DNA of 64,000 nt, taken from positions 1,626,350-1,690,349 of the forward strand of contig CAVUQC010000007.1 of NCBI GenBank assembly GCA_963743575.1. The letters are read 5' to 3'. A model generated the notes under the pieces. The model did no database searches. It saw only the letters and a program-made list of their open reading frames with translations, and was not told where the DNA came from. Position numbers and translations under genes: made by a program. This document shows, one piece after another, positions 35,036-43,399 of the stretch. Source of the DNA: DASUPK01 sp963743575 (lineage in GTDB: Bacteria; Actinomycetota; Thermoleophilia; Solirubrobacterales; 70-9). Position 1 is the stretch's first letter. The number at the start of each line of letters is the position of its first letter.

Positions 35036-35098
35036 CTGGGGGGGATGTATGGGGCGTGCCGTGGGAAAGGCCACGCCGTTTGTTCGGACGAGTCTTGG

Positions 35099-35647
35099 TC
35101 AGGAGTTCGAGCCGCTCGAGCTGATGCCCGAGTTGTTGCTCTGATCCTGGTTCTGGTTCTTCTGCTGACCCTGCAGGGGCGGGGCGCCCGGCGGTGGGCC
35201 GCATTTGAACGTGCCGATGCCGAGAGGTCCGGCGTGCTGCATGTCGGTCGGGAGCTTGTCCTTGCAGGCCTCATAGGCCTTCTGGACCTTGTCCCGGTCG
35301 GCCGCGCTCGGCGGCTTCGGCGGGTTGCTCGGATCGATGTTGCTCGGATCCGGGGGCGCCGGAGCGCCGTTGTCCTCCATGCACTTCCGGAAGTCCTCCA
35401 TCTTCTGCCTGTCGGCAGCAGAGAGATTGGGGGCGCGGAAGGTCATCACGCCGGGACCGCCGCCGGGCGGAGGGCCCGGAACCGTCGCCGAGCCGCTGCT
35501 GTTGCCTGAGCTGCCGCTGCTGCTGCCGCCGTCCGCCGCCATTGAGACCGCGGCCACGCCGACGGCGGTGATGCACGCCGCCAGCAGCGACAGGCCGAGG
35601 GGACCAAGCCTGATGGTCAGCCCTCGCTTCTTTTTCTTCTCTTCCAT
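35099..35647 (-). CDS. Membrane-anchored/secreted hypothetical protein with Pro/Gly/Ser linker
   Basis: 182 aa. Basic N-terminus (MEEKKKKRGLTIRLG) followed by one hydrophobic segment (LSLLAACITAVGVAAVSMAA), a Ser/Gly/Pro-rich linker, then a helical region with cysteines in ADRQKMEDFRKCMEDNG and AYEACKDKLP, and a Gln/Asn-rich end (QQKNQNQDQSNN). The repeated A-D-R-x-K...C pattern suggests two related helices that might be disulfide-linked. Not recognised. Probably exposed on the cell surface. Confidence 0.65.
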   Translation of the reverse strand: MEEKKKKRGLTIRLGPLGLSLLAACITAVGVAAVSMAADGGSSSGSSGNSSGSATVPGPPPGGGPGVMTFRAPNLSAADRQKMEDFRKCMEDNGAPAPPDPSNIDPSNPPKPPSAADRDKVQKAYEACKDKLPTDMQHAGPLGIGTFKCGPPPGAPPLQGQQKNQNQDQSNNSGISSSGSNS

Positions 35648-35732
35648 CTCCTACTCCTGTCCGTCGCTTCCCGGATCAACCGGGCTCGACGACCATCAAG
35701 CCAGGCGGGTATGAGAGGAGGCTGAGATCCGG

Positions 35733-36635
35733 CTAAGAAACGACTTGAGCTTCGCCGACGGCCTTGGCCGCCTGGCGCTCCGGTGCGATCCGGATTACGT
35801 TCCAGGCGAGACCGGTCCGCTCCATCGCGGCGATCAGCAGGGCGGAGGGGTCGAGCTCCCATCGGCGCAGCCCATGCACGGCGGAGCGAGGAAATGCGTG
35901 GTGATTGTGGTGCCAGGACTCGCCGAGCGACGGGAGGGCGAGCCAGAAGACGTTGGTGGAGTGGTCGTCGACCTCGAAGCGGCGTGATCCGAGGAAGTGG
36001 CAGACCGAGTTGACGCTCCAGGTGACGTGGTGAACGAAGAAGACCCTGACCAGGCCGCCCCAGAGCAGGCCAGTCGCGGCGCCGAGCAGGGTGCCGGTGA
36101 TCAGGTAGCCGGCCAGCGCCGGGATGCCGAGACCGAGGAACACGAGCGTCACGAAGCGCCGGTTGATCAGCCGCATGCCCCGGTCCTCATAGAGATCGGG
36201 CGCGAACTTCTTCCAATCGGCGCGGCCGTGCTCGGACAGCAGCCAGCCCATGTGCGCGTGCCAGAGACCGCGGAAGACCCCGACCACGCCGTCGCCGTGA
36301 CCCACGTGGGGGCTGTGCGGGTCGCCCTCGACGTCGGTGTGCGCGTGGTGCTTGCGATGGTCGGCGACCCAGGCGATCACCGGGCCCTGCACGGCCATCG
36401 AGCCCAGGGATGCGAAGACGTACTCCGTCGCCTTGTGGGCGCGGAAGGAGCGGTGGGTGAGCATGCGGTGAAAGCCGACCGTGATCCCGGCTGCGGTGAG
36501 CACGTACATCACGCCGAAGAGCGCCAGGTCGTGCCAGCTCACCACGCTGCCCCAGAGCAGCACGATCGCCGCCAGGGTGGCCACGAAGGGCACCACCATG
36601 GCGCCGAGGTTCACGACCTTGCTGGCACGCGTCAT
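35733..36635 (-). CDS. Acyl-CoA/fatty acid desaturase
   Basis: 300 aa from ATG at 36635 (MTRASKVVNLG); the ORF could begin 9 residues earlier. Integral-membrane di-iron desaturase with the three histidine boxes: HRMLTHRSF, HRKHHAHTD and HNHHAF, and hydrophobic pairs of helices between them. It is the stearoyl-CoA delta-9 type (OLE1/DesA3-like) that introduces a cis double bond into acyl chains and so tunes membrane fluidity. Divergent from the PucR-type regulator, with the palindromic repeats between the two genes. Confidence 0.93.
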   Translation of the reverse strand: MTRASKVVNLGAMVVPFVATLAAIVLLWGSVVSWHDLALFGVMYVLTAAGITVGFHRMLTHRSFRAHKATEYVFASLGSMAVQGPVIAWVADHRKHHAHTDVEGDPHSPHVGHGDGVVGVFRGLWHAHMGWLLSEHGRADWKKFAPDLYEDRGMRLINRRFVTLVFLGLGIPALAGYLITGTLLGAATGLLWGGLVRVFFVHHVTWSVNSVCHFLGSRRFEVDDHSTNVFWLALPSLGESWHHNHHAFPRSAVHGLRRWELDPSALLIAAMERTGLAWNVIRIAPERQAAKAVGEAQVVS

Positions 36636-36716
36636 GTGAGCAGCGTAGGCAGGCGACCGCACAAAGAGTTAGCCTGAAACCCAATAGTTCGGCCCAAGTC
36701 TTGTCACTTAAATGAC

Positions 36717-36797
36717 AAAAACCAACCCAAGGGGTCAGACCCCTTCACCAAAAACTAACCCAAGGGGTCAGACCCCTTCATTAAGGGGTCAGACCCC
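36717..36797. repeat. Three GGGGTCAGACCCC palindromes in 33-bp direct repeats
   Basis: AAGGGGT-CAG-ACCCCTT occurs at 36729-36745 and 36762-36778, and a third copy lacking the last TT at 36783-36797. The first two lie within near-identical 33-bp units (AAAACCAACCC... and AAAACTAACCC...). The period is a multiple of 3, so the frame into the downstream gene stays open and would encode N-P-R-G-Q-T-P repeats. Similar GGGGTC-AGACCCC palindromes are dispersed REP-like elements in many bacteria; here they lie in a desaturase/regulator intergenic region. Confidence 0.85.
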
Positions 36798-36798
36798 G

Positions 36799-37977
36799 GT
36801 GGTGCCCCCTGTGGTGCCCTGGCACGCGTTGCCGCCCGCTCTGGCCGACGCGATCGAGCCGGAGCTGCCGCAGGCGACCGAGGAGATCCTGGAGACGATC
36901 GGCCGTGAGGTCCCCGAGTACGCGCGCCCGCTCGAGGGCGCCTTCGGCGTCGCGATCCGCACCGGCGTGAGCGAGGCGCTCCGCCAGTTCGTCGCCCTGA
37001 TCCGGGATCCCGGCGCCGGCCGGGAGTCGGGACGTGACGTATATGTGGGGCTGGGTCGGGCCGAGTTCAGGGAGGGGCGGACGCTCGACTCGCTGCAGTC
37101 CGCCTACCGCGTCGGCGCCCGGGTCGCTTGGCGGCGCGTCTCCGCCGCGGCCCGGCGGGCGAAGGTTGATCCCGAGGAGCTCGGCCTGCTGGCCGAGGCG
37201 ATCTTCGCCTACATCGACGAGCTCTCGGCTGATTCGGTCGAGGGCTATGCACAGGCCCAGCGCGAGCAGGAGGGCGAGCGCCAGCATCGCCGCCGCGAGC
37301 TGCTCGCCCTGCTGCTCCGCGATCCACCGGCGCCCGACGCCGAGGTGCGCTCGGCGGCTCAGACGGCCGGCTGGAGGCTCGCGCGGAGCGCCGCGCCGGT
37401 TGCAGTCTCGGAGGGGGACCTGGCCCGGATCGGCCGCCGCCTCCCGGCCGACGCGCTGGTCGCGAGCGTCAACGGCGTCGGCTGCGCGCTGCTTGTCGGC
37501 GCGGCGGGCGCGGGTCGTGCCGCCGAGCTCGAGCGGGCGACCCGCGGCGTCACGGCGGCGCTCGGCCCGACCGTGCCGCGGGCCGAGCTCGGGCGTGCCT
37601 GGGCGATCGCCTCGGCGGCCCTGCGGGCGGCGGAGGCGGGTGCCATCGAGGGCGACGGCGTGATCGACGCGGACAATCACCTGCCGGAGCTGCTCCTGTT
37701 CGAGTCCGCCGGCCTCGCCGGGCGCCTCGCCGCCCGGCGGCTGGCGCCGCTCGACGAGCTCACTCCGGCCGGCAGGGCGCGGATGGAGGAGACGGCGCTG
37801 GCCTACGTTCAGCACGGCGGCAACGCGGCCGCGATGGCCCGCGCCCTTCATCTCCACCCGCAGACGATCCGCTACCGGCTCGGCCGGCTGCGTGAGCTCT
37901 TCGGGGACGAGCTCGGCGACCCGGACGCCCGCTTCGAGCTCGAGCTCGCGCTCAGATCTCAGGCAGTGCGAGGCTGA
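36799..37977 (+). CDS. PucR/CdaR-family transcriptional regulator
   Basis: About 392 aa. The open frame extends to an ATG at 36712, but that stretch only encodes the palindromic repeats and no ribosome site is seen, so one of the GTGs at 36799-36814 is preferred. The N-terminal two-thirds is helical and resembles the RsbR-like/PucR sensory region (GRESGRDVYVGLGRAEFREG). The C-terminus is the PucR helix-turn-helix (AMARALHLHPQTIRYRLGRL, YVQHGGNAA). Divergent from the desaturase, which it might regulate; its ligand is unknown. Confidence 0.85.
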   Translation: MVPPVVPWHALPPALADAIEPELPQATEEILETIGREVPEYARPLEGAFGVAIRTGVSEALRQFVALIRDPGAGRESGRDVYVGLGRAEFREGRTLDSLQSAYRVGARVAWRRVSAAARRAKVDPEELGLLAEAIFAYIDELSADSVEGYAQAQREQEGERQHRRRELLALLLRDPPAPDAEVRSAAQTAGWRLARSAAPVAVSEGDLARIGRRLPADALVASVNGVGCALLVGAAGAGRAAELERATRGVTAALGPTVPRAELGRAWAIASAALRAAEAGAIEGDGVIDADNHLPELLLFESAGLAGRLAARRLAPLDELTPAGRARMEETALAYVQHGGNAAAMARALHLHPQTIRYRLGRLRELFGDELGDPDARFELELALRSQAVRG

Positions 37978-39397
37978 CCACCGCGCCGCCGTCCTCCGCG
38001 TTGGCGGCGCGCGCGGTGCCGTCGTGCTCGTCGGCGACGCGCTGCACGATCGCCAGTCCGAGGCCCGAGCCGGGTTTGCCGCGTGCATGGTCGGCGCGCC
38101 AGAAGCGATCGAAGACCTTGTCGAGGTTCTCGGCGGGGAACCCGGGCCCGTGGTCGCGGACCGTGACCCGGCCATCGGCGACCTTCACCTCGATCTCGCC
38201 TCCCGCCGGGCTCCACTTGCAGGCGTTGTCGAGCATGTTCGAGATGGCCCGACCGAGCCGCTGGGCGTCGGCGTGAACCAGGGTGGGGTGGAGGTCCTCG
38301 GCGAAGCTCATGTCGCGTGCGCGGCGCTGCGCCCGCTCGATCGCGTCACGCGTGAGCTCGTCGAGCGCCACCTCCTGGCGGGCGATCGCATCCTGTCCCG
38401 GTGCCCGGGCGAGCTCGACCACGTCGCCGACCAGCTCGGTCATCTCCTCGAGCTCCTGGGTCAGATCCGCAACCAGGCGCTTGCGCTCCGCCGGGTCGAG
38501 GTTCTCGGTGCGGCCGAGCGTCTCGATGTTGGTCCGCAGCGTCGCGAGCGGCGTGCGCAGCTCGTGTGAGGCATCGGCGACCAGGCGGCGCTGGGCGGAC
38601 TCGGAGCGCTCGAGCGCGGCGAGCATCTCGTTGAAGCTGGCGGCCAGGCGACCGAGCTCGTCGTCGCCTCGGACCTCGATCCGGTGGGTGAGGTCGTGTG
38701 TGCGAGCCACCTCCTCGGCGGCGTCGGAGACCTCGCCCGCCGGGGCGAGCGCCGTGCGCGCGACGACCGGGCCGAGCCCGGCGGCCAGGGCGATCCCTCC
38801 CGCGCTGACCGCGGCCAGGATGATGACCAGCGTGTTGAGGGTGTGGTTCGTGTCCGCGAGCGAGCGGGCCACCTGGATCGCGCCGCCGGTCTGCAGCGGC
38901 TGTGTGAGGACGCGCAGGTCCGTCCCCTGGACCGAGACGTCGCTGAACTGCGCGTCTCCGCCGCTGGCGGCGAGCTCGCGGTCGGCGCTCGAGACGGGCA
39001 GCCGGTACTGGGAGCTCGGATCCGGGAGGACGGCGCCGTCGGGTCCGATCACCTGGGCGAGCGCGGGCGCCGCGCCGGGCCCGGGAGGCGGCTCGGCACG
39101 CTGCAGGAAGACGCGGTCTCCCTTCTGAGCGTCCTTGTCCTGCTTGCCCTTGAGATTGGGCGGGCCGGGCGGCGGCGCACCCGTGCCGAAGGTCACCGGC
39201 CCCTGCCCGGTCCCGGCGATCCCCGGTGCGACCTGCCCCGCCCGCTGGGTCACGACGTCCGCCTGGTGGCGGAGGTCGTTGTCGATGTCGCCCCGGAGGC
39301 GGTCGCGCACCAGGACGTAGACGAGCGCCGACGCCAGCAGCACGGTCACCGCCACGGCCAGCGCGGAGAGCAGGGCGAGCCGGCGGCGCAGGCTCAC
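37952..39397 (-). CDS. Sensor histidine kinase (HAMP, two membrane helices)
   Basis: 481 aa. An N-terminal helix (LALLSALAVAVTVLLASALV), an extracytoplasmic region (about 30-185, rich in Gly/Pro: GTGAPPPGPPNLKGKQDKD), a second helix (LVIILAAVSAGGIALAAGLG), then HAMP, HisKA with phospho-His (VADASHELRTPLATLRTNIE) and HATPase (MLDNACKWSPAGGEI, DHGPGFP, GSGLGLAIVQRVADEHDG). MprB/TcrY-like. Its start overlaps the regulator's stop (ATGA). The 3' end overlaps the PucR-type gene tail to tail by 26 nt. Confidence 0.93.
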   Translation of the reverse strand: MSLRRRLALLSALAVAVTVLLASALVYVLVRDRLRGDIDNDLRHQADVVTQRAGQVAPGIAGTGQGPVTFGTGAPPPGPPNLKGKQDKDAQKGDRVFLQRAEPPPGPGAAPALAQVIGPDGAVLPDPSSQYRLPVSSADRELAASGGDAQFSDVSVQGTDLRVLTQPLQTGGAIQVARSLADTNHTLNTLVIILAAVSAGGIALAAGLGPVVARTALAPAGEVSDAAEEVARTHDLTHRIEVRGDDELGRLAASFNEMLAALERSESAQRRLVADASHELRTPLATLRTNIETLGRTENLDPAERKRLVADLTQELEEMTELVGDVVELARAPGQDAIARQEVALDELTRDAIERAQRRARDMSFAEDLHPTLVHADAQRLGRAISNMLDNACKWSPAGGEIEVKVADGRVTVRDHGPGFPAENLDKVFDRFWRADHARGKPGSGLGLAIVQRVADEHDGTARAANAEDGGAVVSLALPEI

Positions 39398-40068
39398 TTC
39401 TCGCGCAGCGAGTACCCGACTCCGCGGACCGTCTGGATCAGCCGGGGCTCGCCGCCCTCCTCGGTCTTCCGGCGCAGATAGCCGACGTAGACCTCGAGTG
39501 AGTTGGAGCGAGGCCCGAAGTCGTAGCCCCAGACCGCCTCGAAGAGCTGGGAGCGGGTGAGGGCGAGCCGCGGGTTGCGCATCAGGTGCTCGAGCAGGCC
39601 GAACTCGGTCTTGGTCAGCTCGATCGGCCGGTCGCCGCGCTTCACCTCGCGGGTGGCCGGATCGAGGGTCAGGTCGGCATAGGTGAGCTCCTCCGAGGGC
39701 TCGCCGTTGGTCCGGCGCAGGAGCGCCCGCAGCCGTGCGAGCAGCTCCTCGAGCGCGAAGGGCTTCACCACGTAGTCGTCGGCCCCCGCATCGAGGCCGT
39801 CGACCCGGTCCTGGACGGCGTCGCGCGCGGTCAGCATCAGGACCGGCGTGCGGTCGCCGCGCGCCCGCAGCTCGCGGCAGACATCGAGCCCGTCGCGCTT
39901 CGGCATCAGCACGTCGAGGACGATCGCGTCGAGCGGAGAGCCCGTGCCGGCGGAGCCGAGCGCCTCCTCGCCGTCGGCGGCGAGCTCGACCTCATAGCCC
40001 TCCAGCTTCAGCGCGCGCTCGAGGGCGCGGCGCAGCTGGGGCTCGTCGTCTACGACCAGTACGCGCAC
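39394..40068 (-). CDS. OmpR/PhoB-family response regulator (MprA-like)
   Basis: 224 aa. Receiver: VVDDEPQLRR, phospho-Asp in LDAIVLDVLMPKRDG, TARD switch, YVVKPFALEEL. Winged-helix output: ELTKTEFGLLEHLMRNPRLA, SNSLEVYVGYLRRKTEEG. First gene of the pair with the HAMP kinase; a 4-nt overlap couples them. Very likely controls envelope-related genes by analogy to MprA/TcrX, but the targets are not visible here. Confidence 0.93.
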   Translation of the reverse strand: MRVLVVDDEPQLRRALERALKLEGYEVELAADGEEALGSAGTGSPLDAIVLDVLMPKRDGLDVCRELRARGDRTPVLMLTARDAVQDRVDGLDAGADDYVVKPFALEELLARLRALLRRTNGEPSEELTYADLTLDPATREVKRGDRPIELTKTEFGLLEHLMRNPRLALTRSQLFEAVWGYDFGPRSNSLEVYVGYLRRKTEEGGEPRLIQTVRGVGYSLREK

Positions 40069-40108
40069 GACCCCATGCTGGCGAGATCGCCTAAGAAATG
40101 CGTGAGAG

Positions 40109-40690
40109 CTACTTGCCGCCCGAGCTCGAGCCCGACCCGGCGATGTCGCCCAGCGGCGAGGTCACGTTCGAGCCGTCCGGCTCGGCGTTGTAGACGAGGC
40201 CGGTGCGGCCGCCACCCTCGGCGTTGATCGTCCATTTGAGCTGGCCGTCGACGGCGCTCTTCTCGAGCGTCATCACGGTCACCTTCAGGTCGTTCACGCC
40301 GGATGCCTGCTTGACGCCCGAGACGATCTTGTCGATCGCCGCGGGGTCCACCTCTGTGAAGGGGAAGTCCTGGCCCTGGAGCGAGCCCGGCCCGATCACA
40401 TCGACCTTCTCGTCGTGCAGGTCGCCGCCGGTGTAGACGAAGCCGGTGGCCTGCTCTCCGTTGCGGAGCTTGAAGTCGGCGCCGCCCTCGGTGATCTGGA
40501 CCTGGAGAGCCCGCGCGTTCTCGCCCGCCTTGTCGGTGACCGCACCGTAGGCCTTCTGGAAGCCGGCGGTGGTGAAGAGCTCTGAGTTGCCGTTCGTCGA
40601 GACGTTGGCGCCGCCGCTGCTGCCGCAGGCCGACAGCGCGAACGCGGAAATGGCAAGGCCGACGGTCAACCCCAACTTTGGCGCCTTCAA
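40109..40690 (-). CDS. LppX/LprG-like putative lipoprotein
   Basis: 193 aa from TTG at 40690, chosen because GGAGGAGGAG precedes it by 3-5 nt. N-terminal lipoprotein signal ending in lipobox LSAC (about residues 17-20), then GSSGG. The mature part (LFTTAGFQKAYGAVTDKAGE, LKWTINAEGGGRTGLVYNAE, SPLGDIAGSGSSSGGK) resembles secreted lipid-binding/DUF1396 or LolA/LppX-type folds only loosely. It follows the two-component regulator gene in the opposite functional sense (upstream on the minus strand), so may be part of its regulon. Function unassigned. Confidence 0.6.
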   Translation of the reverse strand: MKAPKLGLTVGLAISAFALSACGSSGGANVSTNGNSELFTTAGFQKAYGAVTDKAGENARALQVQITEGGADFKLRNGEQATGFVYTGGDLHDEKVDVIGPGSLQGQDFPFTEVDPAAIDKIVSGVKQASGVNDLKVTVMTLEKSAVDGQLKWTINAEGGGRTGLVYNAEPDGSNVTSPLGDIAGSGSSSGGK

Positions 40691-40797
40691 GATCTCCTCC
40701 TCCTCCGAGACGAGACAGTGCGGGCCAGCGTATCTCCGGCCCCGCGGCGCGGCTTGGCGGTCGCCCCGCGTGAGTGGGGTGACCGTCGCCAACACGG

Positions 40798-42126
40798 TCA
40801 GTGACGGTGCTTGTGCCTCGAGCGAATCTCCAGCTTGAGCTTCCGGATGTTGGCAAGTCCGCCCTGCGGCGTGAACGTGATCCGGGCGCGAATCTTGAGC
40901 TTGCCCGTCCGCTGCAGCTTGCGCATGGCGCGCTTCGTCAGCCGCAGCTGGACCTTGATCGTGCCCGGCCCGCCCACGGCACTCGTGGGCCGCAGGGTCA
41001 GCTTCCGCACGCGGTGCCGAGGGCGCTTCGACGCGGTCGCGCCGCGGTGCCTGTCTCGAGCGTCGCTGATCTGCACGGTTCCAAAGGCCGACACCTGGAG
41101 CAGCAGCTTCAGCTTCTTCAGCTTCGTCGTCGCGGGGCTGAAGGTGTTGGTGGCGGCGTAGATCTCGGTGCTGGCGGTCGTCGAGGAACCGTTCAGGGTG
41201 CCGCCGGCGACCAGCACCCGTCCATCGGGGAGCGGGGCAGCGGAGGCTCGGGCGCGAGGACTGGTCATCGAACCGATCCCGGCCGAGCTGAAGGTCGCCG
41301 TCGCGGGGTCGAAGGTCTCAGCGCTCGCCAGCAACGCGGGGCCGTAGCCGCCTGCGACCAGCACCCGGCCGTCGGGCAACGGGGCCGCGGCAGCCGCTTC
41401 GCGCGGGACGGTCATCGAACCGATGCCGGCCGAGCTGAAGCTGCCGGTCGTGGGGTCAAAGACCTCGGCGCTCGAGAGATCGGAGGAGCCGTTGAAGCCG
41501 CCCGCAACCAGGACGCGCCCATCGGAGAGCGGCGCGGCGACCGCGTCCTCACGCGGCGTCGTCATGGAGCCGGTGAGCGTGTAGCTGTTGGTCGCGGCGC
41601 TGTAGACGAACGCGCTCGCCAGCACATGGGAGGGAGCGCCGTCAGTGTTGCCGCCCGCGATCAGCACGCGGCCGTCCGGTAGAGGGGCCGCGACGGCACC
41701 CCCCCGCGGGCCGGGCATCGAGAGCGCCGCACCGAACGAGTTCGTCGTCGGGTTGAAGATCTCGACGCTGCTCAGATAGGAGTTGTCGTTGAAGCCACCG
41801 GCCAGGAGCACGCGGCCGTCGCCGAGCCGCGCGGCGGCCGCACGCTGCCGGGGTGTGGACAGTGAGCCGAGGCCAGCGGAGCTGAACCCGCCGTTGACGA
41901 AGACCTCGGCGCTGCCGAGCGCAGGAGAGAAGTTGTAGAAGCCGCCGGCGACCAGTACCCGGCCGTCGTCGAGCAGGACGGCGGAGGGCCCGGTGCGGGG
42001 CGTGCCCAGAGAGGAGGCCGGACTGAACGATCCGGAGCCGGCTGCGCTTGCGTGCGGCGCTGCGGCTAGGAACGATGCCAGCAGACCCGCCGTGAGAAGC
42101 GCCGAAGCCCTAGGCCATCCGCGCAT
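40798..42126 (-). CDS. Secreted kelch-repeat protein
   Basis: 442 aa. Signal peptide with basic start and LLTAGLLASFLAAAPHASA. Six kelch repeats, each with DGRVLVAGG or a variant (L/I), at roughly 50-residue spacing, form a beta-propeller (residues about 30-330). The C-terminal 100 residues are a basic beta-rich extension (KLKKLKLLLQVSAFGTVQI ... RLTKRAMRKLQRTGKLKIRA) of the kind found at the ends of many secreted proteins of this group. Probably binds carbohydrate or a surface partner; no galactose-oxidase copper ligands identified. Confidence 0.85.
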   Translation of the reverse strand: MRGWPRASALLTAGLLASFLAAAPHASAAGSGSFSPASSLGTPRTGPSAVLLDDGRVLVAGGFYNFSPALGSAEVFVNGGFSSAGLGSLSTPRQRAAAARLGDGRVLLAGGFNDNSYLSSVEIFNPTTNSFGAALSMPGPRGGAVAAPLPDGRVLIAGGNTDGAPSHVLASAFVYSAATNSYTLTGSMTTPREDAVAAPLSDGRVLVAGGFNGSSDLSSAEVFDPTTGSFSSAGIGSMTVPREAAAAAPLPDGRVLVAGGYGPALLASAETFDPATATFSSAGIGSMTSPRARASAAPLPDGRVLVAGGTLNGSSTTASTEIYAATNTFSPATTKLKKLKLLLQVSAFGTVQISDARDRHRGATASKRPRHRVRKLTLRPTSAVGGPGTIKVQLRLTKRAMRKLQRTGKLKIRARITFTPQGGLANIRKLKLEIRSRHKHRH

Positions 42127-42196
42127 GAACCAAACTTACCGATAAGGCCGGTATATCCCAAACGGACGGTCAGCAGAGGGGGGATCGCTGCCTGGC

Positions 42197-42721
42197 CTAG
42201 AAGATCCGGTATTTCGCCCGGGAGAGGAAGAAACCGTGGCCGTTGGCCGTGTTCCGGCAGGTGATGCCGGCCATCCGACTGACGCAGAGGATCGTGCCGC
42301 GCTGGGCCGAGTGTCGGTAGCCGAGCAGCCTGGGACCGCCGAGCGTGGTGTCTCCCGCGCAGACGAACGAGGCGCCGTCCGGGCCGACGGCGATCCCCTG
42401 CCCGAAGTCGACCCCGGCCTTGATGCATGACTCCGGCTCGGGTGGAGGGGACCAGGCGCGCTGGCGGATGTCGCAGCGGGCGTCGTGCGCGCTGATGTAG
42501 CAGCCGATGTTGTGGGAGGGCGTGTCGAAGTAGTGGGGGCCGTGGTTGCCGGCCGGGATCGGCGGGGGCCGCTGCACGTGGACGGTGACGGTATTTCCCT
42601 GCGCGGTGGTCGTGGTGAGGCTCTGTGGCTGGGTCTGCGTCTCGGTCACGGTCTTGGAGCCGCCACCGCAACCCGCAATCGCCACGGCGAGCAGCGCCGC
42701 TGCACAGGCAAGGCGAGGCAT
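42197..42721 (-). CDS. Putative secreted lipoprotein, cysteine-rich
   Basis: 174 aa. Lipoprotein signal: LACAAALLAVAIAGCGGG with lipobox AIAGC at about residue 18. A Thr/Gln-rich linker follows (TVTETQTQPQSLTTTT). The mature domain has five more cysteines (GCYISAHDARCDI, ESCIKAG, SFVCAGDTT, ILCVSRMAGITCRNTANGHG), consistent with disulfides outside the cell; NTANGHGFFLSRAKY ends the protein. Such domains are known in mycobacterial and related actinobacterial proteins of unknown role. Divergent from the membrane protein at 42785. Confidence 0.75.
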   Translation of the reverse strand: MPRLACAAALLAVAIAGCGGGSKTVTETQTQPQSLTTTTAQGNTVTVHVQRPPPIPAGNHGPHYFDTPSHNIGCYISAHDARCDIRQRAWSPPPEPESCIKAGVDFGQGIAVGPDGASFVCAGDTTLGGPRLLGYRHSAQRGTILCVSRMAGITCRNTANGHGFFLSRAKYRIF

Positions 42722-42784
42722 GGCGCGACCCTACATCAGTCGAGAAACCGTGCCCAGGGCTCCGATTTGCGTCCATTTCTGCCG

Positions 42785-43399
42785 ATGGTCGGATCACAGA
42801 TGCGCTGGCTCAAGAACATCCTCGTCACCGGCCTTCTGCTCGCCGCGGCTGTCGTGACCCTGGGGACCCTGTTCAGCGACCACTCCGCCGAGTACGGCAC
42901 CGTGGGGCTCCCGGAGGGTGGCGTGCTCCACTTCCCCAAGGGGACCGTGACCGTCTACTACAGCCAGAACGGCTCGATCTCGGAGGAGCAGCAGAACGGC
43001 GCCCTCAGCTTCCAGGCGATCCCGGTCGCCGGTGGTCCTGCGATCGCGATGAGCTCCGCCGGGGGGACGATCTCGGCCGAGGGCACCCAGCGCAGCGAGG
43101 TCATCGGCGAGCACGGCGCGATCGCGAAGCTCAAGGTGCCGAGCGACGGCGACTACCGGATCGCCACTGCCTCCAACCTCCAGCCGGGAGTCGTGTCCCT
43201 CGACTTCGGTACCAACGCCGCGACGGCCGTCGCGGCCAAGTGGAGGCTGCTCGCCGCCCTGGTGGGCGGAGCCTTCGTGATCGCCTTGATCCCGATCCCT
43301 CGGCACCGGCGTCGCTCACACGACGACCCGAAGACGCCCGGCTCCTCGGGCACGTCTACGGAGTGGTCCTCGACGCCGCGCGCCCCGTACGCGGGCTAG
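42785..43399 (+). CDS. Hypothetical protein with two membrane helices
   Basis: 204 aa from 42785; an ATG at 42800 (MRWLKNILVTGLL) is equally plausible and there is no clear ribosome site for either. An N-terminal helix (LVTGLLLAAAVVTLGTLF), an extracytoplasmic beta-rich domain (VTVYYSQNGSISEEQQNGAL), a second helix (LLAALVGGAFVIALIPI), then a basic/Ser-rich cytosolic tail (PRHRRRSHDDP). No recognised family. Convergent with the transglutaminase gene, overlapping it by 44 nt. Confidence 0.65.
   Translation: MVGSQMRWLKNILVTGLLLAAAVVTLGTLFSDHSAEYGTVGLPEGGVLHFPKGTVTVYYSQNGSISEEQQNGALSFQAIPVAGGPAIAMSSAGGTISAEGTQRSEVIGEHGAIAKLKVPSDGDYRIATASNLQPGVVSLDFGTNAATAVAAKWRLLAALVGGAFVIALIPIPRHRRRSHDDPKTPGSSGTSTEWSSTPRAPYAG

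Noticed and set aside
36712..36798. Coding extension of the PucR-type regulator through the palindromic repeats
   Set aside because: Translation is only the repeat unit and no ribosome site precedes the ATG at 36712.
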